A stretch of DNA of 9,322 bases from the NCBI GenBank assembly GCA_002451235.1, contig DKBN01000005.1:1444-10765 (forward strand). The letters run 5' to 3'. Origin of the DNA: Patescibacteria group bacterium UBA6899 (GTDB lineage Bacteria; Patescibacteriota; Minisyncoccia; Phycocordibacterales; UBA6899). How positions within the stretch are numbered: position 1 is the stretch's first letter; each line of letters opens with the position of its first letter. Below, piece by piece: positions 1 through 5,120 of this stretch. The notes under the pieces were generated by a model. That model was not told the DNA's origin and did not search any database. It saw nothing but the letters and a program-made list of their open reading frames with translations. The position numbers were made by a program, and so were the translations under genes.

Positions 1-4
1 CTAT

Positions 5-1162
5 TTAGATCTTCCCGAAGATGTCCACGGAAAGCGCTCCGGTATTGTTCGGGTAGAAGACATCGTATACACCGAAGGATGCGGGGGCTCCCGTCCCAAC
101 GTATGGGATCTCGTACGTATGCGCCGGGTTATATGCTCCCCAATTGACGTACCCACCGTCCACCATGAGATCGAGAAGGTTCGGGCCATAGGAATCGTAC
201 GGCGGAGCGACTCCGTCCACCCAGGTCGTGCCACTATCGCTTGTCGAATATTCCGGATCGAACACAATGACGCATCCTGGTTCGTTGCATGCCATCGCCG
301 TCCCCGATGCCTTGAGCTTGTACTCATGTCCGGATATGAGCGCTGCGGTCGATGAGACCGGAGACCCACTATTCGCCGGAACCGAGAGTGTTTCGAGATA
401 GTAATAACCATCGAGCACGCCGTCCGCCATATCCTTATGGAAGTCCTCGAGCACGCTCGAACTTAGACCATACTTGTAGTGTCCATTCATCATGCTCCCG
501 AACGATGCCTTCAAGAGGTCGAGGATCTGATGCCCATTGCAGCCATAGGTATAAGTGAGGTCCGGATACATCATTGTTGGAGTAGGAACTCCTTTCTTCA
601 CCTTATTCTGGAACCACTGGAGCGTCCCGCCAACGTCCTGCACCTGCCAGCGATTCGGGCCGAAAGATACGTCCCATGAGCCATCCGCCGTGGTGCCTGG
701 GCAATAATCTTTCGATGCCATTACTCCATCATGATCTGCATCATACGACTGCGCCTTTCCGGTAGCCATTGTCCATGACCAAGGACTTGTTCCACTGATC
801 GTTCCGTCGGGGACGATCGCCCCCGTCATGTTAAAAGTGGAACCAGGCGCATATGGTCCGGTATACGTGACCGTGAATGAGATATTGTCACCCGACACGA
901 CACCATTAAGGACCAGCTCACCCGTCGGCCCAGTCCCGCCCACAAGCGGATATCCTGATGCGGGATAACTTCCTGTCCCAGCGAACGTTCCATCCGGATT
1001 CATTGTGAGCGTAAGGTCGTGATAATACGTATCCATGACGCCCCACACATAACTTCCCGATACGTCCCAGTTCGGAGCAGCTGCGGACGCTATTGCAGGG
1101 ACACCAACCAAGAACGCAGCATAAGCGACCGCGAGCGCGAATCGCGAAAATGTCTTTTTCAT
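5..1162 (-). CDS. Secreted multi-domain beta-rich protein with TSP3 calcium loop
   Basis: 385 residues. A clear Sec signal peptide is visible: KK at 2-3, a hydrophobic core at about 8-26, and an ASA site for cleavage after residue 27, so the protein is exported. Residues 30-138 are beta-strand-like, with W/G/T-rich repeats (WDVSGSYVW, LTLTMNPDGTFAGTG, IVPDGTISGT), resembling small extracellular beta-barrel domains. Residues 141-154 (DADHDGVMASKDYC) match a thrombospondin type-3 calcium loop. Residues 195-250 form a TYGCNGHQILDLLK...GHYKYGLS segment. Residues 255-385 look like a jelly-roll domain (LSVPANSGSPVSST, GHEYKLKASGT, WGAYNPAHTYEI, final SVDIF strand), a fold often found in carbohydrate-binding modules. 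I see no catalytic motif, sortase signal or C-terminal membrane anchor. The start is chosen from the signal peptide and a nearby GAGG. It has its own predicted promoter and lies after a strong terminator, so it is probably monocistronic. The function is not established; surface adhesion or glycan binding is inferred. Confidence 0.85.
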   Translation of the reverse strand: MKKTFSRFALAVAYAAFLVGVPAIASAAAPNWDVSGSYVWGVMDTYYHDLTLTMNPDGTFAGTGSYPASGYPLVGGTGPTGELVLNGVVSGDNISFTVTYTGPYAPGSTFNMTGAIVPDGTISGTSPWSWTMATGKAQSYDADHDGVMASKDYCPGTTADGSWDVSFGPNRWQVQDVGGTLQWFQNKVKKGVPTPTMMYPDLTYTYGCNGHQILDLLKASFGSMMNGHYKYGLSSSVLEDFHKDMADGVLDGYYYLETLSVPANSGSPVSSTAALISGHEYKLKASGTAMACNEPGCVIVFDPEYSTSDSGTTWVDGVAPPYDSYGPNLLDLMVDGGYVNWGAYNPAHTYEIPYVGTGAPASFGVYDVFYPNNTGALSVDIFGKI

Positions 1163-1165
1163 AAA

Positions 1166-1169
1166 CCTC
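1166..1169 (-). promoter_or_regulatory. Ribosome binding site of the secreted-protein gene
   Basis: The minus strand reads CGAGG-TTT-ATG, so GAGG sits only 3 bases from the start codon. That is closer than the usual 5-9 bases. It is still the best Shine-Dalgarno match ahead of any gene in the window, and it supports the ATG that begins the signal peptide. Confidence 0.4.
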
Positions 1170-1195
1170 GATATGAAAGAGCGCTAATAAGTGAG

Positions 1196-1215
1196 CGAGT
1201 AAACTTAACGAGTAA
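1196..1215. repeat. Short direct repeat CGAGTAA (two copies) in the leader
   Basis: CGAGTAA occurs at 1196-1202 and again at 1209-1215, a period of 13 bases, with ACTTAA between. More degenerate GAGT/ATGAGTGATGAG units continue to about 1228. The repeat lies between the predicted transcription start and the start codon of the secreted-protein gene. It could be a regulator half-site pair or simply repeat-like noncoding sequence. Confidence 0.4.
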
Positions 1216-1223
1216 TGAGTGAT

Positions 1224-1237
1224 GAGCGCATGCGCTC
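1224..1237. repeat. 14-bp perfect palindrome GAGCGCATGCGCTC
   Basis: The sequence is identical to its own reverse complement over 14 bases. It falls inside the predicted 5' leader of the secreted-protein gene, about 20-35 bases downstream of the expected transcription start. As DNA it could be an operator for a dimeric regulator. As RNA a perfect palindrome without a loop makes a poor hairpin, so the DNA reading is preferred. There is no T-tract, so it is not a terminator. Confidence 0.5.
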
Positions 1238-1264
1238 GGAACTCGGGGCTCTCTAGTTGGCTTC

Positions 1265-1270
1265 ATTATA
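1265..1270 (-). promoter_or_regulatory. Predicted -10 box (TATAAT) for the secreted-protein gene
   Basis: The minus strand carries a perfect TATAAT, preceded by GGAG and followed by GAAGCC. It is about 100 bases upstream of the start codon and downstream of the pilin terminator, which suits an independent promoter. No good -35 hexamer is present 16-18 bases upstream (the sequence there is CCGAAC), and there is no TGn extension. It would therefore need an activator, or the match could be accidental. Confidence 0.45.
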
Positions 1271-1362
1271 CTCCGGTTCGGCAAGGGGTTCGGGACGCGC
1301 AAAACGAGGGTAAGGTTGATAGCGCACGGAGAGGCCAATATTCATGGCACGGATCTCGCGCA

Positions 1363-1394
1363 GGTGGAAAACCCTGTGCATAATCGGTGCATAA
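1363..1394 (-). other. Cluster of three DnaA-box-like 9-mers
   Basis: On the minus strand TTATGCACC (1386-1394), TTATGCACA (1375-1383) and TTTTCCACC (1363-1371) follow one another in the same orientation, 11 and 12 bases apart. The middle one matches the DnaA-box consensus TTATNCACA exactly. The first differs from it at one position and the third at two, the third also being one base away from the common variant TTTTCCACA. The spacing is close to one helical turn. No AT-rich unwinding element and no dnaA or dnaN gene is visible nearby, so this is not called an origin. It may instead be a degenerate tandem repeat or a DnaA-responsive regulatory site. Confidence 0.35.
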
Positions 1395-1420
1395 CAAAAC
1401 CGCCCATAAGGGCGGTTTTG
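1395..1420 (-). terminator. Rho-independent terminator after the prepilin gene
   Basis: An 11-bp perfect stem CAAAACCGCCC / GGGCGGTTTTG encloses the 4-base loop TTAT. It begins 10 bases after the prepilin stop codon. On the minus strand the GC-rich stem runs into TTTTGTTATG, a moderate T-tract. The A/T-flanked symmetry also allows termination on the plus strand, but no plus-strand gene is present to use it. Confidence 0.85.
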
Positions 1421-1430
1421 TTGGTTTTGC

Positions 1431-1928
1431 TTAGCGGACAATATAAAGGTCAGTTGACCTTGTGATCGCAGATTCGGTGCTCGACGACGAGACCCACACG
1501 CGACCGTTCACGAACGCGACGTCATATCCAATGTTCGATCCGCTTGCACGCGCCGAGTCAGGGTCGACCGGAAACGCCGGAAGATAAGTCGGCACCAAAC
1601 AGGAGAGGTCGACCCCCCCGGTTACAGTTGGACCGCCATGGATTGTCGTGGTGGCGGGCGGGATTGTTGGGCAAGTATAGGTGTTACTGCCTACAGTAAA
1701 CGTTCCGTTGAATAACCCCTTTCCATCCGCTGTTCTTTGTCCGATCGCATTCAATATCGTATTGAGGTTGCTAATGCGCTGCGCATCTCGTCCCTGCGCA
1801 AATTGACGCGCCGGGTTGATGGCGATCAAAACGACCGCCGCCAAGATGGCTATCAAACCTATGACAATGAGGATCTCGATCAAGGTAAAGCCCTGGGTCT
1901 TCCTCCGACCCGATCTCTGATAATTCAT
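1431..1928 (-). CDS. Type IV prepilin / pseudopilin
   Basis: 165 residues. The class III signal is unmistakable: a short positively charged leader (MNYQRSGRRKTQG), cleavage predicted after G13, then mature FTLIEILIVIGLIAIL with the conserved Glu at mature position 5 (E18). Residues 14-38 form the hydrophobic N-terminal helix used first as a membrane anchor and then as the filament core. The helix continues through NPARQFAQGRDAQRISNLNTILNAI, a pattern I associate with Patescibacteria pilins. The C-terminal half is a small beta-rich head, with C86 and C110 able to form a disulfide. The size suits a minor pilin or small major pilin. It is alone: no prepilin peptidase, PilB/PilC/PilM-like or other assembly gene is present. 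No Shine-Dalgarno precedes the ATG; instead a TAGAT...ATCTA inverted repeat lies directly upstream. Prepilin identity is certain; the filament it joins (adhesion, DNA uptake or secretion) is not known. Confidence 0.93.
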   Translation of the reverse strand: MNYQRSGRRKTQGFTLIEILIVIGLIAILAAVVLIAINPARQFAQGRDAQRISNLNTILNAIGQRTADGKGLFNGTFTVGSNTYTCPTIPPATTTIHGGPTVTGGVDLSCLVPTYLPAFPVDPDSARASGSNIGYDVAFVNGRVWVSSSSTESAITRSTDLYIVR

Positions 1929-1982
1929 GTAGATGAATCTAATGGATAATGCTTAAAAATAGGATAAAAACTGCCTTGCTTC

Positions 1983-2010
1983 ACCCTACAACGCGCTTAT
2001 TTTTTGTCAA
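1983..2010 (-). promoter_or_regulatory. Possible promoter for the prepilin gene
   Basis: A perfect -35 TTGACA lies at 2005-2010 on the minus strand. After a 16-base spacer comes TAGGGT at 1983-1988, which matches TATAAT at only 3 of 6 positions. The transcript would start near 1975, giving a leader of about 47 bases. The perfect -35 and its place in the spacer before the prepilin gene are the support; the poor -10 is the weakness. Confidence 0.35.
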
Positions 2011-2015
2011 CATTC

Positions 2016-2039
2016 AAAAAATCCTTCGTTCTCACAAAG
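2016..2039 (-). terminator. Weak candidate terminator after the glycan gene block
   Basis: The minus strand reads CTTTG-TGAGAA-CGAAG, a 5-bp stem including one G-T pair, followed by GATTTTTTG. The stem is short, but the T-run and its place about 70 bases past the last gene of the block fit partial termination before the prepilin promoter. Confidence 0.3.
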
Positions 2040-2042
2040 TTG

Positions 2043-2055
2043 ATGGGGACCCCAT
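2043..2055. repeat. 13-base inverted repeat ATGGGG-A-CCCCAT
   Basis: Six-base arms are separated by a single base. The repeat sits in the 178-bp spacer between the hydrolase-like gene and the prepilin gene, about 35 bases upstream of the candidate TTGACA box. The position would suit an operator or activator site for the prepilin promoter. No regulator gene is present to link it to. Confidence 0.35.
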
Positions 2056-2106
2056 AGAACAATGGGTAACCACGAACAACTGTGGGTCGGGTATCGGATA
2101 TATGGG

Positions 2107-3435
2107 TTAGAAGAGCGGGTGGAAAGTGGACGGAGATTCCGTACTTTCAAAAACATTCTTGATAATCAAACGCCATCTGTACCAAATGCTCGGGCGGATC
2201 GGATCGAGAACGACATCTATGCGCGTCGAGGACGCGATCTGTCCCAGGAACGAATACTGGAACGGCTGATATCCGGAACGCTCGATGTAGATCGTTCGTC
2301 CGGCGCCGACAAGGTACAGATCGTAGGATCCGCCAGTGCTCGTTGATCCGTATGCCGTGCCCGAGGTCATGACGATCGCGCCCGAGATCGGTTCGCCCAA
2401 GGTGTTCGTGATCGTCCCATAGACATAAGGTGCCGCATAGAAGGAAGCCACAGTCGAGTATGCCGGACGCCGGCTCCCGTCGTCGTTAAGAAGAGAGGTC
2501 GACCCTCCGCGAAGCACCCAGTAATTGAGGAGCGGAATGTTCGTCCGGCGCTCATAAAGAAGATCCAGCAATCGTTGGATGAATCCCGCCTGTTCGGTCG
2601 CCGTCATCTCTCCATTGATGTCCGGGGTAGGAGCGCCGAACTCCCCGAGGCCGACCTTAGCATCGAGGATCTTCGCCGTCTGTTCCACGACATCGACGAC
2701 ATTCTCCGGGGTACTTGCATAATGATCGATCAGGATCGTCCCGCCGAGCGCCCGGGCGACATCTTTGGTGAGGATCTTCCGGGCGATATCCGCGTTCATG
2801 GACGGGTATACTGCGACGCTCTTCCCCATCGCCGCAAACGCGGAGTCCGCGATATACTTCTCCGCGATCAAGAAATCGTTGTACCCTTGCCGGTCTCCCG
2901 TCTGCCGAGGATCTCCGGGACCGCCATTCTCGCATTCTGGGCACGGAGAGAAGATGTCGCCGTCCTCGAACAGGTCGGGGTGCGCGTTCAGGAATGCGGC
3001 GAGGAGACGCTCATGCTCGTCGCGACCGATCCTGTCATACGAGAACCATCCTTCCCATCCGGAGAAATTGCCGCGGAACCATACCGAGAGCCCCGCTTCC
3101 CGCGCATGCCTCACCCACACGCGCAACACGGGATCGAATCGGGCATCGTATGGCGTAGCGATCGCCACGTGCGTCACACCGAGGGCCTTGGCGAGCGAGA
3201 TCTCCTGAGTGATGCGTGCGTCGAAGCGCGAGGGATCGTTCAGGATCTGTTCGGCCATATCGCGCGAGAATTTCATCGTGTCGACGGACTGAACCGCGAA
3301 GGGGCGCGGATAATGGTCAGGGGAAAGGAGAATATACTGCAGCGGTTCGAACATCCCGAAAACGCTCACGGCGGCGCCCAGAAGGAACAGCGAGGAAACA
3401 CCTGCGATACCGATGGTTTTTCGATGGACAAGCAT
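2107..3435 (-). CDS. Membrane-anchored glycoside-hydrolase-like TIM-barrel protein with C-terminal carboxypeptidase-regulatory-like domain
   Basis: 442 residues. One N-terminal membrane segment (about 8-28) after MLVHRK suggests a signal anchor with the rest outside the cell. Residues 45-335 look like a (beta/alpha)8 glycoside-hydrolase barrel. Features are VTHVAIATPYD, VWVRHAREAGLSVWFRGNFSGWEGWF, FSPCPECENGG (residues 162-172) where a strand-4 acid/base Glu is expected, LIDHYAST, and LGEFGAP with E265 where a clan GH-A nucleophile is expected. A late LNYWVLRGGSTSLL then RRPAYSTVASFY is usual near the end of such barrels. Residues 336-411 (VYGTITNTLGEPISGAIV, then GGSYDLYL and IERSGYQPF) match a carboxypeptidase regulatory-like beta domain. 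The basic tail WYRWRLIIKNVF is unusual. It starts 14 bases after the preceding GT-C gene with only a weak GGA ribosome site, so it is probably co-transcribed. Trimming or remodelling of the glycan made by its neighbours is inferred; substrate unknown. Confidence 0.75.
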   Translation of the reverse strand: MLVHRKTIGIAGVSSLFLLGAAVSVFGMFEPLQYILLSPDHYPRPFAVQSVDTMKFSRDMAEQILNDPSRFDARITQEISLAKALGVTHVAIATPYDARFDPVLRVWVRHAREAGLSVWFRGNFSGWEGWFSYDRIGRDEHERLLAAFLNAHPDLFEDGDIFSPCPECENGGPGDPRQTGDRQGYNDFLIAEKYIADSAFAAMGKSVAVYPSMNADIARKILTKDVARALGGTILIDHYASTPENVVDVVEQTAKILDAKVGLGEFGAPTPDINGEMTATEQAGFIQRLLDLLYERRTNIPLLNYWVLRGGSTSLLNDDGSRRPAYSTVASFYAAPYVYGTITNTLGEPISGAIVMTSGTAYGSTSTGGSYDLYLVGAGRTIYIERSGYQPFQYSFLGQIASSTRIDVVLDPIRPSIWYRWRLIIKNVFESTESPSTFHPLF

Positions 3436-3449
3436 GGGAATCCAGTATA

Positions 3450-5120
3450 TTACGGCTCGTCTATCTTACGGAAGATAAGGATGTCCTCTGAGGTATATAC
3501 CTTGTTGAAATACTTATACAAACGCGCGTTCACCTCGGGCCGATCGATAAGGTTCTTCCAAAGATCGTCCTCCTTCTGGACAACGATCCATCTCGCATAT
3601 TTCTGCGGCTCGATGAGGGACTCCTCCCAATAGGGCTTATTGCCGATATAGATCACGTTCTCCATTTTCACCGGAGAGCGCACGATGCTGATGGTGCGAG
3701 CGAAATCGTCCGTGAGAAGGATCCCATGATCGTAATTCTTATCGAGCCAATACTGCGCGTCTGGGATCTTCGCCACAGCCGAGGAAAGACCGTGCATGCC
3801 GTCCGCCAATGAAAGCACTGGAGTGAACCCAACGACAAAGAGGGCGCTCTGCAACGCCAGCGCGACGACCGCGACCCAGCGTCCCGTGTTATGGCTGAAC
3901 GCAAAGAGACAGCCGATGAATACCGCGATTGCCGGTATCATCATCGTCCCGTAGCGCACGTTGAAAAGCGTCCACTCGAATGTGGGGGGCGTCACTCCCG
4001 GGAGGAATATGACGGATTGCCCAAGATATAGTGTCAGGACATTGAAGAAGAACGGCACGAAAAGCACCGGAATGACGTACCATTCCACGTGGGAGCGCGA
4101 ACGCGTCACATAGAGCGCGAGTCCCGCGACGGCTAAGATCCCGATTATCGACCCCGCGCTCTCGGCGCTCGTAAAAAGATAGTATTCGAGGGCGACCCAG
4201 ATATTCCGATACGCCGGGAGCTCGCCGCGGGATAACCAGCTCTGCTGTTGAGAATTCGCGGAAAATTGACTGTGGGTGAAATACAGTGGATCACCGAGGA
4301 TTAGCCATCCCCAGACGAACCAGAGCGCGATGCCGAAGAATGCCAGGGTCGCATAGAGGATGGTGCGCCCCTCGAACGTTTCCCAGATGGCCAAAGGACG
4401 TTCATACGATTCGCGCGGGTTCTGATCGCCGCCACCTTGGCGCGATCGCCACCAAGATGCAAGCATCTGCAATATCGCATGGAGGAATAACACTCCCGCC
4501 TGCATCACCACGAGCGCCCATCCGTCATAACGCGAGAGCGAGGCGCAGAAACCAAAGAGCGCGGATGCGATCAAGAAAGAGATCTCCCCTTCGTGATGCA
4601 TATAGCGGATAAAATAGTAGCTCGAGAGGATAAAAAAGACGATGAGCGGAAGCTCGGTCATGGGCGTGCTTTGAAGATAGAGGATGTTCGGGTTGAGCAT
4701 GAACACCATCGCCGCAAGATAGGAGGCGTGATCGTTGCTGGTCAGTCGGAAAGCAAGTTTGTAGAGGAACACGGAAGAAACGACATACGCGATCCCCGAG
4801 ACGATCGAAGCCGCGACTCCGGTTCGCCACAACCAGTCGTTCCAGACGAACGGGATAAGGAGGATGTGGGGGAGTGGAAGCCAAATGCCTCCGAGCTGGG
4901 CGAATCCCGGTGTGACGCTGTCGATCACACGCTTGGCGATATTGAGATGGGATTCCGCGTCCCCGTACGCGATCGTATATCCGTGCATGAGGGAATACAC
5001 GCTACTTGCGATCGCGAGCAGGGTCGCGAACGCGGCGATGATGCGTTCTGGAGAATGACGGGAGAAAACGCCCTTGATGCTCCGCAGGGGGAGGAGGGTG
5101 ATGGTGAATGTGCTACTCAT
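3450..5120 (-). CDS. GT-C-type polytopic membrane glycosyltransferase (GT39/ArnT-like)
   Basis: 556 residues with about 11-12 membrane segments (first at about 28-46, last at about 414-434). The first outer loop carries YGDAESHLNIAKRVIDS (D54, E56, H58) and then GGIWLPLPHILLIPF. This acidic loop after the first helix is the usual catalytic position in GT-C enzymes of the PMT/ArnT type, which use polyprenyl-phosphate sugars outside the membrane. STPMTELPL (151-159) and LSRYDGW (195-201) are further conserved-looking loops. A basic cytoplasmic loop at about 223-252 and a soluble C-terminal segment of about 120 residues (437-556, including GILLTDDFARTISIV) complete it. The start overlaps the upstream GT-C gene by 8 bases (ATGAGTAG) and has no Shine-Dalgarno, suggesting translational coupling. 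Class and topology are well supported; sugar and acceptor cannot be told. An oligosaccharide ligase or protein O-glycosyltransferase is an alternative. Confidence 0.8.
   Translation of the reverse strand: MSSTFTITLLPLRSIKGVFSRHSPERIIAAFATLLAIASSVYSLMHGYTIAYGDAESHLNIAKRVIDSVTPGFAQLGGIWLPLPHILLIPFVWNDWLWRTGVAASIVSGIAYVVSSVFLYKLAFRLTSNDHASYLAAMVFMLNPNILYLQSTPMTELPLIVFFILSSYYFIRYMHHEGEISFLIASALFGFCASLSRYDGWALVVMQAGVLFLHAILQMLASWWRSRQGGGDQNPRESYERPLAIWETFEGRTILYATLAFFGIALWFVWGWLILGDPLYFTHSQFSANSQQQSWLSRGELPAYRNIWVALEYYLFTSAESAGSIIGILAVAGLALYVTRSRSHVEWYVIPVLFVPFFFNVLTLYLGQSVIFLPGVTPPTFEWTLFNVRYGTMMIPAIAVFIGCLFAFSHNTGRWVAVVALALQSALFVVGFTPVLSLADGMHGLSSAVAKIPDAQYWLDKNYDHGILLTDDFARTISIVRSPVKMENVIYIGNKPYWEESLIEPQKYARWIVVQKEDDLWKNLIDRPEVNARLYKYFNKVYTSEDILIFRKIDEP

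Noticed and set aside
1224..1237. Terminator at the GAGCGCATGCGCTC palindrome
   Set aside because: There is no loop and no T-tract, and it lies inside the leader of a gene.
1253..1345. 30-codon sub-frame MNIGLSVRYQPYPRFARPEP... ending TAG
   Set aside because: The Pro/Tyr/Arg-rich peptide looks faintly protein-like, but it contains the predicted TATAAT, lacks a ribosome site beyond a distant GAG, and has no promoter of its own.
1363..1394. Chromosomal replication origin
   Set aside because: DnaA-box-like sites alone are not enough; no AT-rich unwinding region and no dnaA, dnaN, rpmH or parAB gene is visible.
1253..1441. 62-codon frame on the minus strand between the prepilin and the secreted-protein gene
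   Set aside because: It runs through the strong terminator hairpin and the prepilin stop codon and has no recognisable product.
2575..3633. 352-codon open frame on the plus strand
   Set aside because: It lies antisense to the hydrolase-like gene and the end of the GT-C gene, is Arg-rich with no domain or membrane pattern, and is explained by the codon bias of the real genes.
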